DNA of 64,000 bases from positions 1,612,001-1,676,000 of the forward strand of contig NZ_CP139247.1 in the NCBI RefSeq assembly GCF_034087045.1, given 5' to 3'. Positions 1 through 6,896 of this stretch are shown one piece after another. Each line of letters begins with the position of its first letter. The first letter of the stretch is position 1. The stretch comes from Chitinophaga sancti. Its GTDB lineage: Bacteria > Bacteroidota > Bacteroidia > Chitinophagales > Chitinophagaceae. The translations under genes and the position numbers were made by a program. A model generated the notes under the pieces. That model was not told where the DNA came from and made no database searches. It saw only the letters and a program-made list of their open reading frames with translations.

Positions 1-65
1 CACCAGTCCCTGGTGATAAACTTATCCTTTATCAACAAGGACCGGTGAGCTGGTTTTTACACAAA

Positions 66-1280
66 CTACTTTCGGGATTTCTCAACATCCGGCAATAGTC
101 CTGTTAATAAACCTATCAATGGCAGATAGGCGCATAACCGGAACACATAATCTATACCCTTACTATCCGCAATATTGCCCAATACTGCGGAGCCTATACC
201 ACCCATACCGAAGGCCAGACCAAAGAAAAGGCCGGCTATCATGCCTACCTTGCCCGGTACTAACTCCTGTGCATATACTAATATTGCTGAGAAGGCTGAA
301 GAGAGTATAACACCTATGAATATACTCAGTATGCATGTCCACATCAGATTTGCATGTGGCAGTAACAATGAGAAAGGTGCCACACCAAGAATAGAGATCC
401 AGATCACATACTTACGGCCTATGCGGTCGCCCAGGGGGCCGCCAAAGAAGGTACCTGCTGCCACAGCAAAGAGAAATACAAACAGGTAGATCTGCGAAGC
501 CTGTACACTTACATTGAACTTGTGCATGAGATAGAACGTATAGTAACTGGTCATGCCTGCCATGTAAAAATACTTAGAAAATACCAGTACCAGCAGGATG
601 CCCATGGCAAAAATCACTTTTCCCTGAGACAGGTGATTGTCTGTATGCACCTGTACCTTTTTAGGTTTCAGGCGATGGGTATTTTGCTTATACCAGGAGC
701 CGATATTGATCATCACCACGATGGCCAGAATAGCCAGTATGGAGAACCAGCTCAAACTGGATTGTCCATGAGGTACAATGATCATTGCTGCCAACAGGGG
801 GCCCAGTGAACTACCTGCATTGCCACCCAATTGGAAGAGGGACTGTGCCAAACCATGTTGTCCGCCGGAAGCCATGTGAGCCAGCCGGCTGGATTCAGGG
901 TGGAATACAGAGGAACCTACACCTACCAGACCTACAGAGATAAGAACGAAGTAAAAGTGATGTGCCTGTGATAAACATACGAGTCCGAGTAATGTAAAGC
1001 CCATTCCTATAATCAGGGAATAAGGCTGTGGTTTCCTGTCCGTATACAAACCGACCAGGGGTTGTAACAGGGAGGCGGTGAGCTGGTAGGTCAATGTAAT
1101 GTAGCCTACCTGGCTGAAATTAAGATTCAATGAATCTTTTACAATCGGGTAAATGGCGGGGATCAGTGACTGGATAGCATCATTGATCAGATGAGAGAAG
1201 CTGAGGGCCAATAATACAGAGAATACGGTCCTCTCAGCGGCCTGTTGTACAGGGGCTTTGGCAGTGGCGATCTTTTCCAT
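66..1280 (-). CDS. MFS efflux transporter, fosmidomycin-resistance (Fsr)-like
   Basis: A 404-residue inner-membrane protein with about twelve hydrophobic segments. The N-terminal half has the SHLINDAIQSLIPAIYPI motif, which is typical of the Fsr subgroup of the major facilitator superfamily. It also carries the loop motif LVGLYTDRKPQP between segments 2 and 3, GSSVFHPESSRLAH in segment 4-5, and a second loop copy GPLGDRIGRKYV in the C-terminal half. Family members export small toxic molecules by proton antiport; the substrate cannot be read from sequence. The start MEKIATAK lies just before the first membrane segment and is well placed. The gene stands alone, reads towards the window edge and is separated from the GntR gene by about 250 bases holding degenerate repeats. 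Family assignment is firm; drug specificity is not known. Confidence 0.85.
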   Translation of the reverse strand: MEKIATAKAPVQQAAERTVFSVLLALSFSHLINDAIQSLIPAIYPIVKDSLNLNFSQVGYITLTYQLTASLLQPLVGLYTDRKPQPYSLIIGMGFTLLGLVCLSQAHHFYFVLISVGLVGVGSSVFHPESSRLAHMASGGQHGLAQSLFQLGGNAGSSLGPLLAAMIIVPHGQSSLSWFSILAILAIVVMINIGSWYKQNTHRLKPKKVQVHTDNHLSQGKVIFAMGILLVLVFSKYFYMAGMTSYYTFYLMHKFNVSVQASQIYLFVFLFAVAAGTFFGGPLGDRIGRKYVIWISILGVAPFSLLLPHANLMWTCILSIFIGVILSSAFSAILVYAQELVPGKVGMIAGLFFGLAFGMGGIGSAVLGNIADSKGIDYVFRLCAYLPLIGLLTGLLPDVEKSRK

Positions 1281-1360
1281 AAAATGTATCAGTAAAAAAT
1301 AGGCAATACAATCCCTGTAACGCTTCCCTGCATTGGAGGCGGTTTCAGCAGAAATTGGTA

Positions 1361-1620
1361 TTACTGGTTGAAAATTATAAACGTGGTTGATGATTTGGGA
1401 GACATATTGCTATAGCTTTTGATCATCCTGTACCACTTGCTGGTAGAAAATTAAAATCGTGGTTGATGATTTTGCCGGCATAATGCTATAGCTTTTGATC
1501 ATCCTGTACCACTTACTGGTTGAAAATTTTAAAGTTACTTGCTATCGTTGTGGTCGATGATCTGCTGCCCACATTTCCATGCTTTCTGATCATCCTGCGC
1601 CACAATACTGTTCAAAAGAC
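1361..1620. repeat. Degenerate tandem duplication of the 3' end of the GntR gene
   Basis: Three units follow one another: 1361-1436, 1437-1512 and 1513-1603, with the start of a fourth at 1604-1620. Each contains a gtggtYgatgat...gatcatcctg-accac core. The third unit is the living C-terminal coding sequence of the GntR gene. The first two are downstream copies interrupted by stop codons: read on the minus strand they begin VVQDDQKL-stop against VAQDDQKAWKC in the gene. The first two units are 76 bp each and nearly identical to each other; the genic unit is about 15 bp longer because of its last codons. Confidence 0.8.
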
Positions 1621-2212
1621 TTTTGTGCAGTTGCTGTGTATTTGTAAAAGTCTCAGTTGTTTTAAACCGTTCTATAAACTTCGCTTTCAGGTGCATGGCT
1701 ACAGTTCTGTACAGATCTGTAAGGATGCTATTGCCCGAAGCCTGTGCAATGGCCAGGTGAAAATCGATATCAGCCTGTATACAAGCTGTTACGTCATTGG
1801 CCACCCCATATTCTTTTCGCCTATTCAGTGCCTCTGTCATCCGCTCTATATCCTGTTCCGTTCTATTGAGGGCGGCTTTTTGTGCTATTTTCAATTCCAG
1901 CAGTTGTCTTACCTCGTCCAGATCTTCGAACTGTGCGCGTTTCAGCCGTTGGGGGAGGGGTTCTACAATGCCTGTCTGCTCTTCTACAAAAGTGCCAAGG
2001 CCCTGTTGTACCCTGAGTACCCCACTGTTCGCCAGTATGCGTACGGCTTCTCTGATAGTAGACCTACCTACTCCGAATGACTCCATTAATGCTGGTTCGG
2101 TAGGTAATTTTTCCCCGGTTTTGTAGGTTCCCAGGGAGATCTGCTCCTGTAGCCGCTGCGCAACCTCGTCTGCAAGGCTGTTTCGCTTAATTGGTAAGGT
2201 CTGTTTATTCAT
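1535..2212 (-). CDS. FadR-family GntR transcriptional regulator
   Basis: About 225 residues when started at MNKQTLPIKRNSLADEVA (2212). The open frame runs further upstream, but that part would overlap the divergent promoter and lacks family character. The N-terminal winged helix (residues about 5-70) contains ISLGTYKTGEKLPTEPAL and GRSTIREAVRILANSGVL, typical of GntR. It is followed by an alpha-helical FCD-type ligand-binding domain with DLDEVRQLLELKIAQKAA and DFHLAIAQASGN, whose Asp/His residues usually hold a metal and a carboxylate ligand. Such proteins normally repress genes for sugar-acid or organic-acid use; here no catabolic operon is adjacent, so the target is unknown. It is divergent from the TPR gene. 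The last ~80 bases have been tandemly copied downstream. Confidence 0.85.
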   Translation of the reverse strand: MNKQTLPIKRNSLADEVAQRLQEQISLGTYKTGEKLPTEPALMESFGVGRSTIREAVRILANSGVLRVQQGLGTFVEEQTGIVEPLPQRLKRAQFEDLDEVRQLLELKIAQKAALNRTEQDIERMTEALNRRKEYGVANDVTACIQADIDFHLAIAQASGNSILTDLYRTVAMHLKAKFIERFKTTETFTNTQQLHKSLLNSIVAQDDQKAWKCGQQIIDHNDSK

Positions 2213-2272
2213 CATATCATCTGATGATTCGAAGGTAGTAATTCCTTTTAAATCGGCACATCTTTTTTTATT

Positions 2273-2280
2273 TATCTTTG
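2273..2280 (+). promoter_or_regulatory. Bacteroidota -7 promoter element for the TPR gene
   Basis: TATCTTTG matches the TAnnTTTG consensus and lies 24 bases before the ATG at 2305, giving a leader of roughly 20 bases. No clear -33 TTG element is visible. It also lies inside the upstream extension of the GntR frame, which supports the shorter GntR start. Confidence 0.5.
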
Positions 2281-2304
2281 CGCCTCTTGTAATAGATTTG
2301 ACAG

Positions 2305-2955
2305 ATGAAAGCATTAAACTTATTTATTCGTTATAGGTTACCACTGGGTATCATTCTTTTGTTAGGCGGGATCGCGCTGGGTGCTTCAGTGGGTTGGTGG
2401 GAAGCTACCATCTTACTGGTACTGGCTATCATCTGCCTGGTTACCCATTTCATGTTTGGCCCTATGCGCCTGGTACAGGAAGCTGTTGAAGCTGGTGATA
2501 TTGAAACCGCTATGGCGATGATGAATACCATTAAATTCCCTAAGTTGTTATATAAACCTATTCAGTCTGTTTATTATTTCATGCAGAGTAACCTGGCCAT
2601 GTATAATAAGGACCTGGATAAGGCAGAGGCATCTATCCGCCAGAGTATCAAGTCTGGTAGTCCGATGAAGGAGTATGAAGGGATGCAGTACTTCCAGCTG
2701 GGTACCATTGCTTATCAGAAGAATGACCTGAAGGAAGCGGATAGCAACCTGAAAAAGGCGGTAAGAATGGGATTGCCTGATAAAGAGAATACTGCTGCTG
2801 CACTGCTGACGCTGGCTTCTATAGCGATGAGCCGCCGCGATTTCAAAACTGCAAAAGACTTTTTCCGCAGGGCGAAGGCACAAAAGCCGACTACTGCTCA
2901 GATCGTAAGTCAGATCAAGGAAATGGATAAATATATTTCCCGTATGCCAGGTTGA
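2305..2955 (+). CDS. Membrane-anchored tetratricopeptide repeat protein
   Basis: A 216-residue protein. Two hydrophobic segments near residues 13-30 and 34-52 anchor it in the membrane. The rest is helical, with TPR-like units such as QSNLAMYNKDLDKAEASIRQ, FQLGTIAYQKNDLKEADSNL and LTLASIAMSRRDFKTAKDFF. TPR units mediate protein-protein contacts; no enzymatic motif is present. Related small TPR membrane proteins are common in Bacteroidota and are uncharacterised to my knowledge. The start at 2305 is supported by a -7 element just upstream and by a hydrophobic N-terminus. The gene is monocistronic and ends in a terminator hairpin at about 2974-3007. Confidence 0.75.
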   Translation: MKALNLFIRYRLPLGIILLLGGIALGASVGWWEATILLVLAIICLVTHFMFGPMRLVQEAVEAGDIETAMAMMNTIKFPKLLYKPIQSVYYFMQSNLAMYNKDLDKAEASIRQSIKSGSPMKEYEGMQYFQLGTIAYQKNDLKEADSNLKKAVRMGLPDKENTAAALLTLASIAMSRRDFKTAKDFFRRAKAQKPTTAQIVSQIKEMDKYISRMPG

Positions 2956-2973
2956 TGCTGGCTACAAGCTTCA

Positions 2974-3007
2974 AAAAAGGGTACTCCTGATCGGAGCACC
3001 CTTTTTC
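2974..3007 (+). terminator. Rho-independent terminator after the TPR gene
   Basis: An A-run, a gggtactcc / ggagcaccc stem with one mismatch, a short loop and a T-rich tail (ctttttcttttt). Confidence 0.8.
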
Positions 3008-3077
3008 TTTTTATGAAATTCAATATCGAATCGCCCCACCCATTATTTCCCGCTTCCAGCCGGCCGCAGGCCCAGCC

Positions 3078-3120
3078 CCGAAACCATTGCTTTTACCGAA
3101 GGTAAAAGCAATGGTTTCGG
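3078..3120. repeat. Perfect 20-bp inverted repeat with 3-base loop
   Basis: The left arm ccgaaaccattgcttttacc and its exact reverse complement are separated by gaa. No T-run follows on either strand. It lies about 75 bases before the MarC gene. It could be a hairpin in the transcript, a small repetitive element or an operator; nothing in the sequence decides between these. Confidence 0.75.
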
Positions 3121-3167
3121 TTGCGATCTTCCTTTACTAAGGATGTCTCATGGAACCAATTAAATAT

Positions 3168-3175
3168 TACATTTG
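3168..3175 (+). promoter_or_regulatory. -7 promoter element for the MarC gene
   Basis: TACATTTG fits TAnnTTTG and lies 20 bases before the ATG at 3195. It places transcription start inside the apparent N-terminal extension of the reading frame, so translation should begin at 3195 and not at 3150. Confidence 0.5.
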
Positions 3176-3194
3176 CAGAAAATACGAACCCTGC

Positions 3195-3761
3195 ATGTTT
3201 CATTTTGACCAGATCTTAGCCATAACCTTTACACTCTTTGCGGTAATTGATATTGTTGGTTCAATACCCGTTCTCATTTCCATGAAAGAAAAACTCGGTC
3301 ACATCGATTCGGGCAAGGCGACGCTTGCTTCTGGTGTACTGATGATCCTTTTCTTACTGGTAGGTGAACCGTTCCTGAAATTATTGAGCGTAGACGTACA
3401 CTCATTTGCCGTAGCTGGTTCGATCGTGATCTTTGTAATCGGTCTTGAAATGATTCTTGGGGTAGAGTTCTTCAAGAGTGAGAAGGATACAAAGACAGGA
3501 AGCCTCATTCCCATCGCATTTCCGCTGATCGCGGGTTCCGGTACCCTGACCACCATTATGTCACTGAAGGCCAACTTCGATCAGTGGAACATCTTTGCAG
3601 GTATCCTCATCAACCTTATTATCATCTATGTAGTGCTTCGTTCCCTTAGTTTTATCGAAAGAATACTGGGTAAAGCAGGGTTGATGGTGGTGCGTAAGTT
3701 TTTCGGTGTCATCCTCCTGGCGATAGCTGTGAAGATATTTAAGAGCAATCTTAACCTGTAG
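3195..3761 (+). CDS. MarC-family integral membrane protein
   Basis: About 188 residues from MFHFDQILAITFTLF. The chain is almost wholly hydrophobic, with about six membrane segments. Family-typical features include FAVIDIVGSIPVLISMKEK near the N-terminus, FVIGLEMILGVEF, and PIAFPLIAGSGTLTTIMSL in the middle. Proteins of the MarC/UPF0056 family sit in the inner membrane. Despite the name they have no proven role in multiple antibiotic resistance, and their substrate is unknown. The start was chosen because a -7 promoter element lies at 3168-3175, inside the longer alternative frame. It precedes the tRNA-Arg gene by 65 bases and is not part of a larger operon. Confidence 0.85.
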   Translation: MFHFDQILAITFTLFAVIDIVGSIPVLISMKEKLGHIDSGKATLASGVLMILFLLVGEPFLKLLSVDVHSFAVAGSIVIFVIGLEMILGVEFFKSEKDTKTGSLIPIAFPLIAGSGTLTTIMSLKANFDQWNIFAGILINLIIIYVVLRSLSFIERILGKAGLMVVRKFFGVILLAIAVKIFKSNLNL

Positions 3762-3826
3762 TTTTTTGTAATTGAGATCAAAAAGATTAGTTTTGCCTTC
3801 CTTGCTCGAAACAGAGAAGGTGTTTT

Positions 3827-3898
3827 GGCCTCGTAGTACAATGGATAGTATAAGAGTTTCCGAAGCTCCAGATACAGGTTCGATTCCTGTCGAGGCTA
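3827..3898 (+). tRNA. tRNA-Arg (anticodon CCG)
   Basis: A full cloverleaf can be drawn. The acceptor stem pairs GGCCTCG with CGAGGCT and the discriminator is A. The D stem is GTAC/GTAT, the anticodon loop TTCCGAA gives anticodon CCG, and the T arm is ACAGG-TTCGATT-CCTGT. CCA is not encoded. The first anticodon-stem pair is mismatched (A-C), which is tolerable. The 3' end is the integration site of the island that follows: the last bases recur as an 18-bp direct repeat at 10735-10752. Confidence 0.9.
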
Positions 3899-3900
3899 CA
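3883..3900 (+). repeat. attL: 18-bp direct repeat inside the tRNA-Arg 3' end
   Basis: attcctgtcgaggctaca covers part of the T arm and the 3' acceptor strand of the tRNA. An identical copy is at 10735-10752. This is the usual trace of a tyrosine-recombinase integration into a tRNA gene that regenerates the 3' end. Confidence 0.85.
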
Positions 3901-3908
3901 AATTTTTC

Positions 3909-3945
3909 GCGAAGGCGCCGATTTTACCGGCGCCTTCGCCGTTTT
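3909..3945 (+). terminator. GC-rich terminator hairpin just inside attL
   Basis: A 12-bp perfect stem, gcgaaggcgccg / cggcgccttcgc, with a seven-base loop, followed by cgtttt. It lies 10 bases past the tRNA end and would terminate tRNA transcription before the island genes. The tail is only weakly T-rich. Confidence 0.6.
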
Positions 3946-4081
3946 CACCTGCTTGCTTGGTTGTCCTATTGGTTGATCGTAGCTTTTTCAGAGGTATTAT
4001 ATCGAATTCTTCCATTTCTTGATTTATTATTTTCCTTTCATATTATTAATTAAGCCGGAAATCTTGGGCCTTTATTCGAAT

Positions 4082-5071
4082 CTAGCAGGTAATACTTAGA
4101 CATCTTAATGATCCTCCATGTTGCGCCAGCATGTCACAATTGATCTTGATTACCTGATAACCATATCTAGACAGTGCTTCTTCATTCACATTATTATAAT
4201 AGATCGTTTCTTTTAAGGTTGTCAAAGTGTATTCTGGTAGAATAATGGCATTATTTAAGCGCAAGAAATTCACATAACAGCCATTTGCAGTATATGTACA
4301 GCATTTCTTTTTAGCTTCGCATTCGCAAGGAATAGAATAACCTAGTGGCCTTTCTTGAATGACTTGTATACGAAGGTTTAAATCATTGCAAATACCTTTC
4401 AATGATTCCAAATACTTGTAATCATCCTTAAGGCTGTCCAACTTGGGGTATTCACTTATGCAAATAATGTCATCATCTATAAATCCCATATAACCATCTG
4501 AATGTCCAACCACATCACCTTTATTGGTTGGAATGAGGATAGGAGTAACTCCCATTTTATCTTTTATAATAGCAATTATTTCTTGCTCCGGCAGGTCATT
4601 ATCTCGCAAGATTTTTTCTGTCATGAAGGCAAAACGATGATTAGCTATAAAATTACCGCCATCTAATTTTAATGGGATATGGATAATCCCTCTTTGGAGA
4701 TGGTCTTTGATTATATTAATGGAAATGTTATTGAGGTTACGGTAATTCATACTTCTGATCTGGTAGTTACAGTAATTTGGCTCATAGATTGGTTTGTAAA
4801 TGTTTTCACCATTTGAAATGCCCATTACGTCCCGTAACCATATTTCATTCCAGCTTTCCTCTATTACTACATCCATCATTCGTCTGGGGAACTTAAATTC
4901 CAACTTTTGTTTAGCTCGGATGTTACTAACGATAATATGTAAATGTATTTCAGGCGGGACTTTGGTGATTAACTTATCAAAGAAAGGCACTAGTTCATCA
5001 TATTCGTTATTAAACCCGTCTGGATAAGATAAGAAGAGGTGATTTACCTTGTCAAAATCTGCTTTTACCAT
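4082..5071 (-). CDS. Peptidylarginine/agmatine deiminase-like enzyme (PAD_porph family)
   Basis: A 329-residue protein without a signal peptide, so probably cytoplasmic. It has the ordered marks of the agmatine deiminase / Porphyromonas-type arginine deiminase fold: ESWNEIWLRDVMG near residue 75, LDGGNF near 138, GHSDGYMG near 190 with the His/Asp pair, and HGGSLRCLS near the C-terminus, where the Cys should be the nucleophile. Known members hydrolyse the guanidino group of agmatine or peptidyl-arginine to a ureido group plus ammonia. The last motif differs from the usual GG-x-HC-x-T form, and a Cys-rich patch (CECEAKKKCC) near residue 245 is unusual, so the substrate may differ. It is divergent from the four-gene operon across an AT-rich spacer with nested inverted repeats. 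Its presence in a defence-like island is unexplained. Confidence 0.65.
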   Translation of the reverse strand: MVKADFDKVNHLFLSYPDGFNNEYDELVPFFDKLITKVPPEIHLHIIVSNIRAKQKLEFKFPRRMMDVVIEESWNEIWLRDVMGISNGENIYKPIYEPNYCNYQIRSMNYRNLNNISINIIKDHLQRGIIHIPLKLDGGNFIANHRFAFMTEKILRDNDLPEQEIIAIIKDKMGVTPILIPTNKGDVVGHSDGYMGFIDDDIICISEYPKLDSLKDDYKYLESLKGICNDLNLRIQVIQERPLGYSIPCECEAKKKCCTYTANGCYVNFLRLNNAIILPEYTLTTLKETIYYNNVNEEALSRYGYQVIKINCDMLAQHGGSLRCLSITC

Positions 5072-5244
5072 ACTTATTGGAGATTTTTTAAAATTTCGTG
5101 GCGAAGGTAAAAGAGGTTCTAAGGAAAAAAGGCAAAGAATTTGAAAAAAATTGATCCTATTTAACTATGTGTTATTAATTAATTATAAATCAATTATCAT
5201 GTTTTAGATAAATTAATTTTTAATTCATGATATTGGCAAAGCCG

Positions 5245-5319
5245 TTTTTAATAGTTAAAAATGAGCTTTTCAATTACTAATATTTTTAGTAATTTTAAAA
5301 TGCTCTTAACCATTAAAAA
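5245..5319. promoter_or_regulatory. Nested inverted repeats in the divergent promoter region
   Basis: An inner dyad aattacta...tagtaatt (5272-5279 and 5287-5294) is flanked by an imperfect outer dyad, tttttaatagttaa plus gagc (5245-5266) against gctcttaaccattaaaaa (5302-5319). The whole array sits between the deiminase and the four-gene operon, just before the start codon at 5338. It is a reasonable operator for one or both transcripts. The surrounding 266-base spacer is strongly AT-rich and no other feature is evident in it. Confidence 0.45.
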
Positions 5320-5337
5320 TTTACTAATATTACTATT

Positions 5338-5916
5338 ATGAAAAAGATAGATAATCGAAAAGATATATTATTACTTCTTTTATATTCTCCGGGAAGTAAT
5401 ACTATTATAAATGAAAGTATTATTGGTAGGACGAGATTAATTAAAATGCTTTTTCTATTTAAAAATGAGGTATGGAAAAAATTTAAATCTAATACGCAAC
5501 TTACTGAAGAAAATATGTATTCATTTTTCCCATGGAATTATGGACCCTTTTCTTCAGAGGTTTACGACGATGTCACATTTTTTAGTTTACGGGGTTTTAT
5601 AGAAATTAATTTTACATCCCAAGAAGCTATAGTTGAATCCGTTGAAGAATGGAATTTTTATCAAGAAAAATATGGACAGGAAGACTTTGAAGGCGTTAAG
5701 GAATATCAAGAAGAGGAATTTAGATTAACAGATAAAGGAGTTGATTTTACAAAAGATCTATATGGCTCATTGAGTAGCAATCAACAAGAAATTTTAAAAG
5801 AATTCAAGTCCAGAATTACTTTAATGCCTTTAAGAGCGCTCTTAAGGTACGTATATAAGCAATACGATGATTTCACGTCTAATTCTGTTATAAAAAATGA
5901 TATTCTTGGAGGCTAA
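5338..5916 (+). CDS. Winged-helix-like protein with a Panacea/YwgA-type signature
   Basis: 192 residues. The N-terminal part has IIGRTRLIKMLFLFKNEVW (residues about 28-46), and FFPWNYGPFSSEVYDDV follows (about 61-77). The pair 'GRT-RLIK-lLFL' and 'YGPFS' is typical of small winged-helix proteins such as Panacea/SocA-type antitoxins and YwgA-like proteins. DarG in the same island has a comparable YGPYS motif in its C-terminal half. This similarity is by eye. The protein is first in an operon of four genes, each overlapping the next. It may be the sensor or antitoxin-like regulatory part of the system. It has no signal peptide and is rich in acidic residues in the middle. A specific function cannot be assigned. 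Confidence 0.5.
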   Translation: MKKIDNRKDILLLLLYSPGSNTIINESIIGRTRLIKMLFLFKNEVWKKFKSNTQLTEENMYSFFPWNYGPFSSEVYDDVTFFSLRGFIEINFTSQEAIVESVEEWNFYQEKYGQEDFEGVKEYQEEEFRLTDKGVDFTKDLYGSLSSNQQEILKEFKSRITLMPLRALLRYVYKQYDDFTSNSVIKNDILGG

Positions 5917-6430
5917 TTTTTCTAATTTATTTGATTCCGTTAGCCAAGCAGCAATTGTTACTCCAATTGTACAGTTGGTAATTGGAGGTCTGGCGAACGT
6001 ATTCAAAAGGTGGTTTATTGATAAACAAGATTTTAATCGACGTGCCACTTTTAAGATGGAAAAATTAACCGAAGAGTTAACTGACCAATTAGCATTAATT
6101 TTTGATAGGGCAATCAATAGCTCAATTCCATTACGAGGTCAACCACCTCAGCATCCGGACATTATGCATAATTACCATAGGGCCATAATCTTGCATAATA
6201 AGCAAATAACTGAATTGAGAATAATAAATCTCAAATATAGATTCCTAGATAGGATGCTCTTAATAACTACCGTTCTAGGGCTAATTTTATTAATATTAAA
6301 TTGTCTAAAAGGTCTAAGTGTATATATATTTGCTGTCAGCGTTCTATTTATTGCACTTCAAATAGTGATCATAATTTCTATGTATAAGAATGTAGAGAAA
6401 CTCGAAGCATATGAGCAAAGTTCAAATTAA
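5897..6430 (+). CDS. Membrane protein of unknown function, second gene of the island operon
   Basis: 177 residues. A hydrophobic stretch near residues 19-33 (AAIVTPIVQLVIGG) is followed by a charged, probably helical middle. Two membrane segments lie close together near residues 119-165 (LLITTVLGLILLIL and YIFAVSVLFIALQIVIII). A short polar tail ends the chain. I recognise no family. The start overlaps the end of the preceding gene by 20 bases, which implies translational coupling. In antiviral systems such small membrane proteins often act as the effector that permeabilises the envelope, but here that is only an analogy. The third gene overlaps its 3' end by another 20 bases. Confidence 0.6.
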   Translation: MIFLEANFSNLFDSVSQAAIVTPIVQLVIGGLANVFKRWFIDKQDFNRRATFKMEKLTEELTDQLALIFDRAINSSIPLRGQPPQHPDIMHNYHRAIILHNKQITELRIINLKYRFLDRMLLITTVLGLILLILNCLKGLSVYIFAVSVLFIALQIVIIISMYKNVEKLEAYEQSSN

Positions 6431-6896
6431 GTCTGAAGACGAGAAGATTGGGAATAAACTCTTAGAATATTCTGTGGTAAAACATATTAGTACCTATTTG
6501 AAAGAACTTGACTATGATATCTTGCATGAGGTGCCTAATATGGGACAAAGTGTTGATATAGTTGGACAGAAAGGGAGGTGGCTGACTTTTATTGAAGTTA
6601 AAATTAATAATTGGAATCGAGCATTTGACCAGTGTAAAACTCATGAGCTTGTTGCTGATTTTATATTTATAGGTATAGCCACAAAGAAAGTATCAGAGCA
6701 ATTAAAAATCAAAGCTAAAGAGAAAGGATATGGCATAATACACTTTAATCCCAATAATAACTTATGTGAATTTATAATTAAGCCATCATTGAATAAGAAA
6801 ATATGGCTTCCACAACGTGAAATTCTATTGTCAAAAATTCAAAACATTAAAAAGTATGGCTGTCCAACACTGGATGACGTTTGGAACATTTGCTGA
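6411..6896 (+). CDS. PD-(D/E)XK-like nuclease
   Basis: 161 residues. After a helical N-terminus (EKIGNKLLEYSVVKHISTYL) comes SVDIVGQKGRWLTFIEVKI at about residues 47-65. The Asp of DIV and the E-x-K of FIEVK have the order and spacing of the PD-(D/E)XK nuclease active site, as seen in Mrr-type and VRR-type enzymes. The next strand-helix units (FIFIGIATKKVSEQLKIKA, GYGIIHF) fit the same fold. It probably cuts nucleic acid, with unknown specificity. It is the third gene of the island operon and overlaps both neighbours. The assignment is by motif only; a catalytically dead relative with the same fold is possible. Confidence 0.6.
   Translation: MSKVQIKSEDEKIGNKLLEYSVVKHISTYLKELDYDILHEVPNMGQSVDIVGQKGRWLTFIEVKINNWNRAFDQCKTHELVADFIFIGIATKKVSEQLKIKAKEKGYGIIHFNPNNNLCEFIIKPSLNKKIWLPQREILLSKIQNIKKYGCPTLDDVWNIC

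Noticed and set aside
1520..2080. A 186-codon frame on the plus strand opposite the GntR gene
   Set aside because: The minus strand encodes a well-formed FadR-type regulator there; the plus frame has no motif.
3772..4053. A 93-codon frame running across the tRNA-Arg gene
   Set aside because: It reads through the whole tRNA and the terminator hairpin; the tRNA explains the sequence.
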